64,000 nucleotides of DNA, from assembly GCA_021296325.1 (NCBI GenBank), contig JAGWAR010000006.1, positions 36,577 through 100,576 on the forward strand, in the 5' to 3' direction. The translations under genes were made by a program, and so were the position numbers. Position 1 is the stretch's first letter. The number at the start of each line of letters is the position of its first letter. Shown in pieces: positions 44,710 through 54,278 of the stretch. The notes beneath the pieces were generated by a model that did not search any database, was not told where the DNA came from, and worked only from the letters and a program-made list of their open reading frames with translations. Source of the DNA: Alphaproteobacteria bacterium (lineage in GTDB: Bacteria > Pseudomonadota > Alphaproteobacteria > GCA-2746255).

Positions 44710-44832
44710 ATGGCCGACGATCATAACCTGCAATCCCACAAGGACACGTGGAGCGGCTTCCTGAAACTGATCTGGGTCTCGGCCGCCTTTACGGCCATCC
44801 TGTTGAGCCTGATGGCCTATTTTCTGGTCTAA
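44710..44832 (+). CDS. aa3-type cytochrome c oxidase subunit IV-like peptide
   Basis: A 40-residue single-pass membrane peptide: MADDHNLQSHKDTWSGFLKL, then a hydrophobic segment ending MAYFLV. The HxxTWxGFxKL pattern before one membrane helix matches the small subunit IV of alphaproteobacterial aa3 oxidases. AAGGAG lies 7 bases upstream of the ATG. It stands alone, 100 bases after purN, far from any visible oxidase gene. Confidence 0.85.
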   Translation: MADDHNLQSHKDTWSGFLKLIWVSAAFTAILLSLMAYFLV

Positions 44833-44844
44833 TTTCCCCTACCC

Positions 44845-45267
44845 CTAGCCGACGACTTCATCCTCGCTGAAGAAGAAGGCGATTTCCTTCTCGGCATTTT
44901 CCAGCGAGTCCGACCCGTGGACGGAATTTGCCTCGATCGATTCGGCGAATTCCTTGCGGATCGTCCCCGGCGCCGCCTCGGCCGGGTTTGTCGCCCCCAT
45001 CACCTCGCGATTGCGCGCCACGGCGTTCTCACCTTCAAGAACCTGCACGACGACGGGACCGGACGTCATGAAGGTGCAGAGGTCGTCGAAGAAGGGACGC
45101 TCGGCATGCACCGCGTAAAAGCCTTCCGCCCGCTCCCGCGTCAGCCGAATGCGTTTCTGGGCGACGATGCGAAGTCCTGCCTCTTCAAGCATGGCGTTGA
45201 CCCGGCCGGTCAGGTTGCGGCGCGTAGCATCCGGTTTGATGATGGAAAGCGTGCGTTCAATGGCCAT
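44845..45267 (-). CDS. ndk: Nucleoside diphosphate kinase
   Basis: A 140-residue enzyme that balances NTP pools. The start at 45267 ([20 protein letters not shown]) has GGAGA upstream; the open frame extends further but not meaningfully. The active-site His is in ANSVHGSDS, and the [20 protein letters not shown] segment is normal. It lies 5 bases downstream of holC. Confidence 0.96.
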   Translation of the reverse strand: MAIERTLSIIKPDATRRNLTGRVNAMLEEAGLRIVAQKRIRLTRERAEGFYAVHAERPFFDDLCTFMTSGPVVVQVLEGENAVARNREVMGATNPAEAAPGTIRKEFAESIEANSVHGSDSLENAEKEIAFFFSEDEVVG

Positions 45268-45272
45268 GCTTC

Positions 45273-45725
45273 TCAGGTCTCCTTCTTTTCCCAGCCGCCA
45301 CTCGACGTCTGTTGCCAGTAGATAAGTTCGTGGCCTTCCTCCCGGTAGCGGCGCCACCGCTCGCGCGCGGCGTTAACGGCATCCGGATCCTGGCCATTGA
45401 AAAGTTCGAGACAGCGCTCGTATTCCCCCATGCGGGCGGACGCCATGTCGTCCGTCAGCACCAGAACGGAAGCCGCGTTCGGGTTCTCGTCCTCGGTCGT
45501 CAGCCACACCGGCTGGTCGGCCGCGTGGCCGTCCTGACGGCTGCCATGGGGCAGGAAGGCATGGGGCGGCGACACCCAGAGGGCAGCGTTCAGCGCCTCG
45601 ACCCGCTCCTCGGAACCGGCCAGCACAACGGCCCTCGCCTGATTCGCAAGCACCTTCTCGAGAAGCTGCGTCAGTGCCTGCTCCAGCGTACTTCGCTCGA
45701 GATGGTAGAAGTTGATCGCCGTCAT
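45273..45725 (-). CDS. holC: DNA polymerase III chi subunit
   Basis: A 150-residue clamp-loader accessory protein that links the replisome to SSB. The start is taken as the ATG at 45725 ([20 protein letters not shown]). [20 protein letters not shown] and [19 protein letters not shown] are typical of HolC. It lies between pepA and ndk on the same strand, the usual pepA-holC-ndk arrangement. Confidence 0.92.
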   Translation of the reverse strand: MTAINFYHLERSTLEQALTQLLEKVLANQARAVVLAGSEERVEALNAALWVSPPHAFLPHGSRQDGHAADQPVWLTTEDENPNAASVLVLTDDMASARMGEYERCLELFNGQDPDAVNAARERWRRYREEGHELIYWQQTSSGGWEKKET

Positions 45726-45738
45726 TCTGCGAAGGTGT

Positions 45739-47244
45739 CTACCTTCCTTCGTAATTGTCCGCAACGAAACGATTCAAAAGGCGCACGCCGAATCCGGTGC
45801 CCCCTTTCGGCACGGTCGGTTTCTTCCGGTTCGACCACGTCACGCCGGCGATATCGATATGGGCCCACGGAATGTCTTGGATGTAGCGCTTCACGAACTG
45901 GGCCGCCGTGCTGCTGCCGGCGCCGCGGCCGGAACCGACGTTCTTCATGTCGGCAATGTCGGAGTCGATGTCCTTGTCATAGGCGTCATCCAGCGGCATC
46001 CGCCACAAACGCTCGCCCTCCTGCTCGCCGGCCTTGGCCAGCTTGGCGGCAAGCTTGTCGTCCGTCGAGAAAAGCCCGGCGAACTCCGCTCCCAACGCCA
46101 CGATGATGGCGCCGGTCAGCGTGGCAAGATCGACGATAACTTTCGGCTTGAAGCGATTCTGGCAATACCAGAGCGCGTCCGCCAGCACGAGTCGGCCTTC
46201 CGCGTCCGTGTTGATGACCTCGACCGTCTGGCCGGACATGGAGGTGACGACGTCGCCCGGCCGCTGCGCGGTTCCCGATGGCATGTTCTCGACCAGCCCG
46301 ATGACGCCGACGGCGTTTACCCGTGCCTTGCGGGCGGCCAACGCGCGAAGCACGCCCAGTACGACGGCGGACCCGCCCATGTCCCACTTCATGTCCTCCA
46401 TATGGGCGGAGGGCTTGATCGAAATGCCGCCGCTGTCGAAGGTGACGCCCTTGCCGACGAAGGCGACCGGAGCCTTGTCCTTGGCCCGTTTGGTGGCCCC
46501 CTGCCAGCGCAGCACGACGAGACGGGGCTTGCGCACGCTGCCCTGGGCGACGCCCAGCAACGCCCCCATGCCGAGCTTGCGCATATCCGCCTCGTCCAGA
46601 ACCTCGACCCGGACGCCCAGGCGACGAAGTTTGAGCGCCTCGCGCGCCAGCGTTTCCGGGTAGATGACGTTGGCCGGTTCCGAAACGAGGTCGCGCGTGA
46701 AAAAGACGCCCTCGGCGATCTCCGCCAGCGGCTCGTAGCGCCGTCGCGCCTGGGCAGCGCCCTTCACCTGGAGGGAAAGCTGCTCAAGCGACGGTTTTCC
46801 GTTGGTGTTTTTCTTCTTCCGGTACTTGTCGAAACGGTAACTGCTCAAATAGGCGCCATAGGCGATGCTGGCGGCAATCTCCGGCGCGCGCAGCCGGCAG
46901 CCGGTCGGCCGGTCGACAAGCACGACACCATGCCTTTCCTTCGCCGCATTGACCTGCCCGGCGATCTCCCCGCCGAGATTCTGGCACTCGGTTTCGGAAA
47001 GCCCCTTCGCATCGCCGAGACCGATCAGGACGATCTGGTTCGCCGGAACGTTCTGAGGCGCCACGATCTTCAACGCCTGTTTTCGCTTGCCTTCGAAATG
47101 GCCGCTCTTGATGGCGCGCCGGATGAGGCCGCCGCCTTCCTTGTCGAGACTGGCGGCAGCCGGGCCCAGGCGGTTGCCTTCGGGCACGCCGATGACGATG
47201 GCGCCGGCCTTGGATGAACGTGACTCGGAAAAATCGATTTTCAT
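45739..47244 (-). CDS. pepA: Leucyl aminopeptidase (cytosol aminopeptidase)
   Basis: A 501-residue M17 family metallopeptidase with two zinc or manganese ions. The signature [18 protein letters not shown] is complete, and [17 protein letters not shown] carries metal ligands and the catalytic Lys region. The N-terminal domain is degenerate but of normal length. It is divergent from lptF across a 202-base gap. Confidence 0.95.
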   Translation of the reverse strand: MKIDFSESRSSKAGAIVIGVPEGNRLGPAAASLDKEGGGLIRRAIKSGHFEGKRKQALKIVAPQNVPANQIVLIGLGDAKGLSETECQNLGGEIAGQVNAAKERHGVVLVDRPTGCRLRAPEIAASIAYGAYLSSYRFDKYRKKKNTNGKPSLEQLSLQVKGAAQARRRYEPLAEIAEGVFFTRDLVSEPANVIYPETLAREALKLRRLGVRVEVLDEADMRKLGMGALLGVAQGSVRKPRLVVLRWQGATKRAKDKAPVAFVGKGVTFDSGGISIKPSAHMEDMKWDMGGSAVVLGVLRALAARKARVNAVGVIGLVENMPSGTAQRPGDVVTSMSGQTVEVINTDAEGRLVLADALWYCQNRFKPKVIVDLATLTGAIIVALGAEFAGLFSTDDKLAAKLAKAGEQEGERLWRMPLDDAYDKDIDSDIADMKNVGSGRGAGSSTAAQFVKRYIQDIPWAHIDIAGVTWSNRKKPTVPKGGTGFGVRLLNRFVADNYEGR

Positions 47245-47428
47245 GAACGGGCCCCTCCCGACTCCGCAATCAAGGGGTTTGTACGCGTGTGCCCCTTACT
47301 CTACCGATCCACGAGCCAAAGAAAAGCGGGTTGTCCGCTTGGCGCACCCGGCGCCAAAAGGTACTCGTCCCTTCCATAACTGTCCGGAAAACAGTAAAGA
47401 ATGCCTGTCCGGCTCGGGATGACAGGAC

Positions 47429-47434
47429 TATAAT
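47429..47434 (+). promoter_or_regulatory. -10 element of the lptF operon promoter
   Basis: A perfect TATAAT lies 12 bases before the lptF ATG. The -35 region is weak (TGTCCG, 17 bases upstream). The expected transcript start near 47441 leaves only about 6 bases of leader. Confidence 0.45.
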
Positions 47435-47446
47435 CCGGCTCGAAGC

Positions 47447-48577
47447 ATGAGAAAAATCGCCTTTCTTTATGTCCTTCGCCAACTTGCCTGGGGGACGGCG
47501 CTCGTTTGCGTGGGCCTCACCTGCGTCATTTGGCTGACCCAGTCGCTTCGCTTCGTCGACCTGATCGTCAACCGCGGCATTGATCTGGCGGCCTTTGCCT
47601 CGCTGACCCTGCATCTGCTGCCGACCTATCTCATCATCGTCATCCCGATCGCGTTGTTTGCCTCCGTGCTGTTCACCTACAACAAGCTGATCGTGGACAG
47701 CGAATTGATCGTGCTGCGCGCGGCGGGACTGCGGCCGCAAACCCTGGCGGGACCCGCCATCGTGCTTGCGCTCATGCTGACGGTTCTTTGCTACAGCATC
47801 ACGCTTTACTTCCTTCCCCACTCGTATCGGGAATTCAAGGACCTTCAATTCCTGTTCCGGCACACCCACTCCGCCGTCCTGCTAAGGGAAGGCGTTTTCA
47901 ATTCCCTGGGTGAAGGACTTACCGTCTATGTGCGCGAGCGCGCCGGCAATGGCGAACTCTTTGGCATTCTCATGCACGACAGCCGCGACCCGGAACAGTC
48001 CGTCACGATCATGGCCGAGCATGGCAAATTCGTGCGAACGGATACCGGCCCCAAGGTCATCTTGATCAACGGCAACCGCCAGGAAGTCGACGACGCGACG
48101 TCGCGCCTGCAGCTTCTCTACTTCGACCGCTACACGGTCGATCTGGGCGACCTCGGGCAGGCCCCCGGCTACCGCTGGCGGGAGCCACGCGAACGCTACC
48201 TGCCAGAACTCTTCTTCCCGGAAAGCTCCTATGACGATCAGAACAACAAGGGCAAACTGATTGCCGAAGGGCACCAGCGGCTGATTTCGCCCTTCTACAA
48301 CCTTTCCTTCCTGTTCCTCGCGCTGGCCTGCTTGCTCTCCGGCGACTTCAACCGGCGCGGACAGGCCATGCGCATTCTCACGGCGGTCGGCCTGGCGATC
48401 GCCGTTCAGTTCCTCGGCGTCGGCCTGAACAACCTGGCCGCGAAAATGCCGGTGACGATTCCATTGATGTACCTGAACGCCCTCTTGCCCATCGCCTTCG
48501 GTTACCACGTGCTGGCGACGGGAGGCCTTCGCAAACGGCCGATCCCGGCGGCCGAACAGGAACCGCGGGCCGGATAG
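47447..48577 (+). CDS. lptF: LPS export ABC transporter permease LptF
   Basis: A 376-residue inner membrane permease of the LptBFG complex that extracts lipopolysaccharide from the inner membrane. It has the usual layout: N-terminal membrane segments (LRQLAWGTALVCVGLTCVIW; LIIVIPIALFASVLFTYNKL), a periplasmic beta-jellyroll middle, and C-terminal membrane helices. SELIVLRAAGL is a conserved coupling region. lptG follows 8 bases later. Confidence 0.94.
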   Translation: MRKIAFLYVLRQLAWGTALVCVGLTCVIWLTQSLRFVDLIVNRGIDLAAFASLTLHLLPTYLIIVIPIALFASVLFTYNKLIVDSELIVLRAAGLRPQTLAGPAIVLALMLTVLCYSITLYFLPHSYREFKDLQFLFRHTHSAVLLREGVFNSLGEGLTVYVRERAGNGELFGILMHDSRDPEQSVTIMAEHGKFVRTDTGPKVILINGNRQEVDDATSRLQLLYFDRYTVDLGDLGQAPGYRWREPRERYLPELFFPESSYDDQNNKGKLIAEGHQRLISPFYNLSFLFLALACLLSGDFNRRGQAMRILTAVGLAIAVQFLGVGLNNLAAKMPVTIPLMYLNALLPIAFGYHVLATGGLRKRPIPAAEQEPRAG

Positions 48578-48585
48578 GAGAAGCG

Positions 48586-49680
48586 GTGCAAGTTTCAGCC
48601 ACACTTTCGCGTTATATCGGCCGGCAGTTTCTGTACGGGTTTCTGGCCGTGCTGGTTTTGCTGATCACGCTCACCCTGTTCATCGACATCATCGAGCTGC
48701 TGCGGCGCTCGGCCGTTCGCGAGGCCGTCACGATGGGTGACGTTTTCGGGATGGCACTCCTGAAGATGCCAGAAATGGCCCAGGAGGTAACGCCGTTCGC
48801 CATCCTGTTCAGCGGCTTGTTCATCTTCTGGCGTCTTGCACGAAGCCATGAGCTTGTCGTCATCCGGGGCGCTGGCATTTCCGCCTGGCAATTCCTGCTG
48901 CCGGTGCTGGTCGTCGCGATCGGGGTTGGGATCTTCAAGATCACGGTATTCAGCCCGCTCGCATCCACCATGCTTTCCCGCTACGAACTTCTGGAAAACA
49001 AACTGCTGCGCGGACGCTCGAGCCTGCTTGCCGTCTCCTCTTCCGGCCTTTGGCTGCGCCAGGCGAACGAAAACGACCAATCGGTCATTCATGCGCAGCA
49101 CATCTCCCAGAACGACATGTCGTTGCAGGACGTCACCATTTTCCTTTTCGAAGGCGCGGACCGTTTTGCAAGCCGCATCGATGCCAAGTCGGCGCGTCTG
49201 CAAAAAGGCCACTGGCAGCTGGAAGAGGCATGGCTTACCTCGCCGGATCACCCGGCGAAATTCGCCGGCAGCCACCGCGTCAAAACGGACCTCACCCTTG
49301 AAAAAATTCAGGACAGCTTCGCCTCGCCGGAAACGCTGTCCTTCTGGGAACTGCCGGTCTTCATCGATACGCTGGAAAAAGCCGGCTTTTCCGCCCGGCG
49401 CCACCGGATGCACTGGCATTCCCTGCTGGCCGAGCCCCTGCTTTTCTGCTCGATGGTGCTGATTGCCGCCACCTTCATGCTCCGGCGCAACCGCACGACG
49501 AACAACGCGGCGCTGATTGCGATGGCGGCGATGGCGGGGTTCCTGCTTTTCTTCCTTTCGGACCTCGTGCACGCGCTTGGCCTTTCGGAAAAACTGCCCG
49601 TCATCCTGGCCGCCTGGACACCGGCGGGGGTTACCACGCTGCTGGCGCTTGCCATGCTGCTTCACCTTGAGGATGGCTAG
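48586..49680 (+). CDS. lptG: LPS export ABC transporter permease LptG
   Basis: A 364-residue partner of LptF. It starts at a GTG (48586) with AGGAG upstream. ATLSRYIGRQFLYGFLAVLV is the first membrane segment, and RSHELVVIRGAGISAWQFLL is the coupling helix. The C-terminal segments (LLAEPLLFCSMVLIAATFML) are typical. lptD starts 5 bases after its stop, so LPS extraction and outer membrane assembly genes are in one operon. Confidence 0.94.
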   Translation: MQVSATLSRYIGRQFLYGFLAVLVLLITLTLFIDIIELLRRSAVREAVTMGDVFGMALLKMPEMAQEVTPFAILFSGLFIFWRLARSHELVVIRGAGISAWQFLLPVLVVAIGVGIFKITVFSPLASTMLSRYELLENKLLRGRSSLLAVSSSGLWLRQANENDQSVIHAQHISQNDMSLQDVTIFLFEGADRFASRIDAKSARLQKGHWQLEEAWLTSPDHPAKFAGSHRVKTDLTLEKIQDSFASPETLSFWELPVFIDTLEKAGFSARRHRMHWHSLLAEPLLFCSMVLIAATFMLRRNRTTNNAALIAMAAMAGFLLFFLSDLVHALGLSEKLPVILAAWTPAGVTTLLALAMLLHLEDG

Positions 49681-49685
49681 GCGTC

Positions 49686-51866
49686 ATGCGCCGGCTGGGT
49701 CTCGCTAGTCTGGTTTTTTGTTGGTCGCTTGGTCTCGGGCTCGCGACGCCCGGCCTTGGTGCGGAAACGGAAAGCGGCACCGAAAGTGGTGGGGAAACCC
49801 CGATCCTGCTGCGCGCCGACGAGGTGCGCCATGACGAAGAGCACGACGTCCTCATCGCCCACGGCAACGTGGAAATCACCCAGGGGGCCCGCGTGCTTCT
49901 GGCCGACACGGTGACCTACAACCAGCGCGCCGATCTCCTCAGCGCCTCCGGCAACGTCGTTCTGATGGAACCCACCGGCGAAGTCGCCTTCGCCGATTAC
50001 ATGACGCTGACCGACGACATGCGGGAAGGCGTCGTTCGCCACATCCATATTCTTATGGAGGACGATTCGCGGCTCGCCGCCGTCTCCGGCACGCGCAAGA
50101 AAGGCGTCTTCTCCGAATTCCAAAAGGCCGTGTTCTCGCCCTGCGATTTGTGCAAGGAGGACCCGACCCGCGCGCCCCTGTGGCAGCTGAAATCGATGAG
50201 CGTCGCCCACGACCAGAACGCCCGGGAAATCGAATACAAGGACGCCTTCTTTGAATTCTTCGGTGTCCCCCTGCTCTACACGCCCTACCTTTCCCACCCC
50301 GACCCCACCGTGAAGCGGCGAAGCGGCCTGCTGGCCCCAAGCTATGGCAGCTCGACCGAGCTCGGGCTGCGGGCGCAGGTGCCCTACTACTTCAACATCG
50401 CGCCCGACAAGGACGCGACCTTCGCCCCCATCTTTACCTCGAAGGAAGGGGTCGTCCTGGCCGGCGAGTATCGCCAGCACTTCACCGACGGCGAAGTCTC
50501 CATCGCCGGCAGCATCACCGAGGTCGACGAGCGCCAGGGCGGCGTGGTCGTCCCTGGCCAGAAGGAAATCCGCGGCCACGTGAACGGCAAGGCCCGCTTC
50601 GACCTCGACCCGACCTGGCGAACCGGTCTCGACGTCTTCCGCTCGACGGACGACACCTACCTTCGGCGCTACGACCTGTGCAGCGAGGACACGCTCACGA
50701 CACATGCCTTTCTCGAAGGGTTCCGCGGCCGCAATTACGCTTCGGTGAACACCTATCTCTTCCAGGGCCTGCGCGAAACGGACGACCCCGACGAAACGCC
50801 CCTCATCCTGCCCATGATCGACTACCGGCATGTCGGCAAGGCGGACCGGCATGGCGCCCGCTGGAGCCTGGACGCCAACGTGCTTTCGCTTACCCGCAAG
50901 GAAGGTGCCGACAGCCACCGGCTGTCCGTCAAGCCGGGCTGGCAGCTTGCCCACACGGCGGACGCGGGCTACGTGACGACGCTTTCGGCTTCGCTGCAGA
51001 TGGACGGCTATTTGAGCAACGACGTCACCGACCCGACCGACCCCGGCGGCGAGCTGCGGGACGGCTTCGCCGGGCGCGCCCACCCGCAGGTCATGCTGGA
51101 CTGGCGCTACCCCTTCATTCGGGAAGACGGCGAGGCGCACCAGATGATCGAGCCGATCATCACCGTCGTCGCCGCCCCCAATGGCGGCAATTCGGCGAAA
51201 ATCTCCAACGAGGACGGCCAGAACTTCGAATTCGACACGACGAACCTGCTGAGCGCCAACCGCTTCACCGGCCTCGACCGGGTCGAGGGAGGCCAGCGGG
51301 TGAATTACGGGCTCAAGCTCGGCGTCTTCGGCGCCGGCGGCGGCAGCACGTCCATCTTCTTCGGCCAGAGCTTCCGGCTTCGGGACGACACCACCTTCCT
51401 TCCGGGGTCCGGCCTGGAACACAACCTTTCCGACTTCGTCGGCGAGGTCGAAGTCTCCCCCATCAGCGACCTTAACGTGATTTACCGCTCCCGCCTCAAC
51501 AAGGACGACCTCCTGGCCGAGCGCAGCGAGCTGGAATTCGGGGCCGGGCCGCCCGCCCTCCACGTCGACGTCAACTACTTCTTCATCCGCGGCTCGCCCA
51601 CGAACCCGGAATTTGGCGATCGCGAAGAGCTGACCACGGCAATTCGCTCGAAAATAACGAAAAACTGGCTGCTGACGGCCTCGAACCGGCGGGATTTCGA
51701 GCTCGACGACACGCTCTACTGGAGCGCCGGCATCGGCTATGCCGACGAATGCATCGATCTCCTGTTCAGTTTCACCCGCAGCTTCACCCAGGACCGGGAC
51801 GTGAAGCCGGCCAACGTCTTTTTCCTTCGCATTATTCTCAAACACCTTGGAGAAGTGGCCCTCTGA
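49686..51866 (+). CDS. lptD: LPS-assembly outer membrane protein LptD
   Basis: A 726-residue outer membrane translocon component. A signal peptide (GLASLVFCWSLGLGLATPGL) is followed by an OstA/LptA-like periplasmic domain (AHGNVEITQGARVLLADTVT) and a long beta-barrel ending in ANVFFLRIILKHLGEVAL. Cysteines include CDLC near residue 154 and singles near 330 and 690, which could form the required disulfides. The next gene is surA, the chaperone for LptD folding. Confidence 0.94.
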   Translation: MRRLGLASLVFCWSLGLGLATPGLGAETESGTESGGETPILLRADEVRHDEEHDVLIAHGNVEITQGARVLLADTVTYNQRADLLSASGNVVLMEPTGEVAFADYMTLTDDMREGVVRHIHILMEDDSRLAAVSGTRKKGVFSEFQKAVFSPCDLCKEDPTRAPLWQLKSMSVAHDQNAREIEYKDAFFEFFGVPLLYTPYLSHPDPTVKRRSGLLAPSYGSSTELGLRAQVPYYFNIAPDKDATFAPIFTSKEGVVLAGEYRQHFTDGEVSIAGSITEVDERQGGVVVPGQKEIRGHVNGKARFDLDPTWRTGLDVFRSTDDTYLRRYDLCSEDTLTTHAFLEGFRGRNYASVNTYLFQGLRETDDPDETPLILPMIDYRHVGKADRHGARWSLDANVLSLTRKEGADSHRLSVKPGWQLAHTADAGYVTTLSASLQMDGYLSNDVTDPTDPGGELRDGFAGRAHPQVMLDWRYPFIREDGEAHQMIEPIITVVAAPNGGNSAKISNEDGQNFEFDTTNLLSANRFTGLDRVEGGQRVNYGLKLGVFGAGGGSTSIFFGQSFRLRDDTTFLPGSGLEHNLSDFVGEVEVSPISDLNVIYRSRLNKDDLLAERSELEFGAGPPALHVDVNYFFIRGSPTNPEFGDREELTTAIRSKITKNWLLTASNRRDFELDDTLYWSAGIGYADECIDLLFSFTRSFTQDRDVKPANVFFLRIILKHLGEVAL

Positions 51867-51984
51867 TCCCTATAATTCGGGGGCCGGGCAACGCTGCCTC
51901 TTTACCGGACGGCCGGTCGAACGGTAAAAAGTCCTGCGGATGACGGGCTTAGATCAAAACAACGTGCATAACCTTCGAAAGCAT

Positions 51985-53262
51985 ATGCGATTCTTTCTTC
52001 TCGTCGCGTTCCTGACGGCGCTGGCGTTTCCAACCGCTCAGGCGGCGGAATCACAGCGGATCGCCGCCGTCGTCAACGAGGACGCCATTTCCGACTTCGA
52101 CCTCGAGGCGCGTATGCGGCTGATCGCCTATACAGCGAACCTGCGCGGCTCGCAGGAAATTCTCCGCCGGATGATGCCGGAAATCCTGCGCGCCCTGATC
52201 GACGAGAAACTGAAGATTCAGGAAGCGGCGCGCCTCGAAATCACCATCGACGACGAAGAGATGGAAGCGGCCAAGCGGCGCATCGAAAGCCGCAACGGCA
52301 TCCCGGACGGCAGCCTGAACGACACGCTGGCAACGGAAGGCATCCCCGCCTCCACGGTCACCTCGCAGATTCGGGCGGCCCTTGCCTGGGAGAAAATCGT
52401 TCGCCGGCGGCTTTACCCGCGGATCAACGTCAGCAAGGACGAGGTCGACGAACAAATGGTCCGCCTGCAGCAGTTCGAGGGGGCGCCGGAATATCTGGTA
52501 TCGGAGATTTTCCTTGAGGTTGAGAACCAGGACCACGAGGACGCCGCCTACCAGACCATCAAGCGGGCAAGCGACGAGGCGCGCGCCGACCTCAAGGCCC
52601 CCGAAAGCGAAGTCGAGCCCAAGTTTCTCCGTCTCGCCCGGCAGTTCTCCCAGGGGGTGACGGCGCTTTCCGGCGGCGATCTCGGCTGGGTCCGTCAGGG
52701 ACAGCTGAAGCCGGCCGTCGATCAGGCCCTGCCGCAAATGGAGGTTGGCGCCATCTCGGACCCGATCCGTTCGGAGGAGGGCTACCACGTCCTCTGGCTG
52801 CGCGATCGGCGCAAGATCGGTGAAACGGGAGAAATGGACACCATCAGCCTGAGCCAGATTCTGTTTCCGCTGCCGCCGAATGCGGGCCCCAACGACGTGG
52901 ATGCCGCCATGACCCGGGCGCGGAACGAAGGGGCAAGCGTCAGCGGCTGCGTTGCGATGAACCGCCTGGCCGAAGTCCTGGGCACGCCCATGTCCGGCAA
53001 TTTGGGCACGGTCGAGATCGGCCAACTGACGCCGAAACTGCGCGACGCCGTCAAGGACCTTCCCATCGGGGTTGCCAGCGAACCGATCCAATCGGAAGCC
53101 GGCGTGCACCTGATGATGGTGTGTGACCGCCCCGATGTGACCAGTCCGGTCAACGACCGCCACCAGGTTCAACTGAACCTGACGATGGAAAAGCTGGATC
53201 TCCTTTCGCGCCGCTACCTCCGCGACCTTCGCCGCACGGCCTTCGTAGACATTCGCTTATGA
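51985..53262 (+). CDS. surA: Periplasmic chaperone / peptidyl-prolyl isomerase SurA
   Basis: A 425-residue SurA-type protein that folds outer membrane barrels. The start is taken as the ATG at 51985, directly before the signal peptide (MRFFLLVAFLTALAFPTAQA); an in-frame ATG at 51940 also exists. The N-terminal SurA domain (IAAVVNEDAISDFDLEARMR) is followed by a parvulin domain (FSQGVTALSGGDLGWVRQGQ) and a degenerate second one (MSGNLGTVEIGQLTPKLRDA). It overlaps pdxA as ATGA. Confidence 0.92.
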   Translation: MRFFLLVAFLTALAFPTAQAAESQRIAAVVNEDAISDFDLEARMRLIAYTANLRGSQEILRRMMPEILRALIDEKLKIQEAARLEITIDDEEMEAAKRRIESRNGIPDGSLNDTLATEGIPASTVTSQIRAALAWEKIVRRRLYPRINVSKDEVDEQMVRLQQFEGAPEYLVSEIFLEVENQDHEDAAYQTIKRASDEARADLKAPESEVEPKFLRLARQFSQGVTALSGGDLGWVRQGQLKPAVDQALPQMEVGAISDPIRSEEGYHVLWLRDRRKIGETGEMDTISLSQILFPLPPNAGPNDVDAAMTRARNEGASVSGCVAMNRLAEVLGTPMSGNLGTVEIGQLTPKLRDAVKDLPIGVASEPIQSEAGVHLMMVCDRPDVTSPVNDRHQVQLNLTMEKLDLLSRRYLRDLRRTAFVDIRL

Positions 53263-54278
53263 CCGCCGCGGCCGACCGCCTGCCGCTGGCGCTCACGATG
53301 GGGGAACCGGCAGGTATCGGCGGCGAGATTGCCCTGAAGGCCTGGGCAAACCATCGCGCGAACCTTCCCGCCTTTTTCCTGATCGACGACCCGGCCCGGC
53401 TGGAACGCATCGCCGGCGATTGCGGCCTCGACGTCGCGCTCTGCCCGATCGGTGGCCCTGCCGAGGCGGTGGACGCCTTCCCGAAGGCCCTGCCCGTCCT
53501 TCCCCAGCCGATCCCGAAGCCAACGGCCCCCGGCAAGCCGGCGGCGGAAAACGTGCCCGCCGTCCTCGACGCGATCCGCCGCGCCGTCGAGTGCGTCCGG
53601 ACCGGCTTGGCCGCGGCGCTCGTCACCAACCCCATCCACAAGCACAGCCTCCAGGCGGCGGGCGTGACCTATCCCGGCCACACGGAATATCTGGCCCATC
53701 TCGCCGGCGGCGGCGCCCAGTCGGTCATGCTGCTGGCCATCGACACGCTTCGGGTCGTCCCCGTCACCGTGCACGAGCCCCTTCGCACCGTCGCCAATCA
53801 CCTGACCCGGGAACGCATCGTCCTTTGCGGGCGCATCACGGCGGAAGGATTGCAACGCGATTTCGGAATCGCCCACCCCCGCCTTGCCGTCGCCGCCCTG
53901 AACCCCCATGCCGGCGAGGCGGGCGCGCTTGGCCATGAGGAGGAAACCATCATCGCGCCGGCCATTGCCGACCTTGCCGAACTCGGCATCGCCGCCACCG
54001 GCCCGCATCCCGCCGACACCCTGTTTCATGCCAGCGCGCGCGACGCTTACGACGCCGTCCTTTGCATGTATCACGACCAAGCGCTGATCCCCTTGAAGAC
54101 GATCGATTTCGCAGGCGGGGTCAACGTGACGCTTGGCCTTCCCTTCGTCCGCACCTCGCCGGACCACGGCACCGCCTTCGGGATCGCCGGCCAGGGCATC
54201 GCCGACGAAACCAGCCTCGTTGCCGCCCTTCGCCTTGCCGATGCCATCGCCGCCCGCCGCCAGGCCACGCCCCGATGA
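53259..54278 (+). CDS. pdxA: 4-hydroxythreonine-4-phosphate dehydrogenase
   Basis: A 339-residue NAD-dependent enzyme of pyridoxal phosphate synthesis. LALTMGEPAGIGGEIALKAW, the metal-ligand His in YPGHTEYLAHLAGG, MYHDQALIPLKTIDF and TSPDHGTAFGIAGQG are all present. It overlaps surA at the start and rsmA at the stop, both as ATGA; the surA-pdxA-rsmA order is widely conserved in proteobacteria. Confidence 0.95.
   Translation: MTAAADRLPLALTMGEPAGIGGEIALKAWANHRANLPAFFLIDDPARLERIAGDCGLDVALCPIGGPAEAVDAFPKALPVLPQPIPKPTAPGKPAAENVPAVLDAIRRAVECVRTGLAAALVTNPIHKHSLQAAGVTYPGHTEYLAHLAGGGAQSVMLLAIDTLRVVPVTVHEPLRTVANHLTRERIVLCGRITAEGLQRDFGIAHPRLAVAALNPHAGEAGALGHEEETIIAPAIADLAELGIAATGPHPADTLFHASARDAYDAVLCMYHDQALIPLKTIDFAGGVNVTLGLPFVRTSPDHGTAFGIAGQGIADETSLVAALRLADAIAARRQATPR

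Noticed and set aside
45712-47217. Long 501-codon rightward frame opposite pepA
   Set aside because: It is a high-GC shadow frame of the same length as pepA, without domains; pepA carries the full M17 signature.
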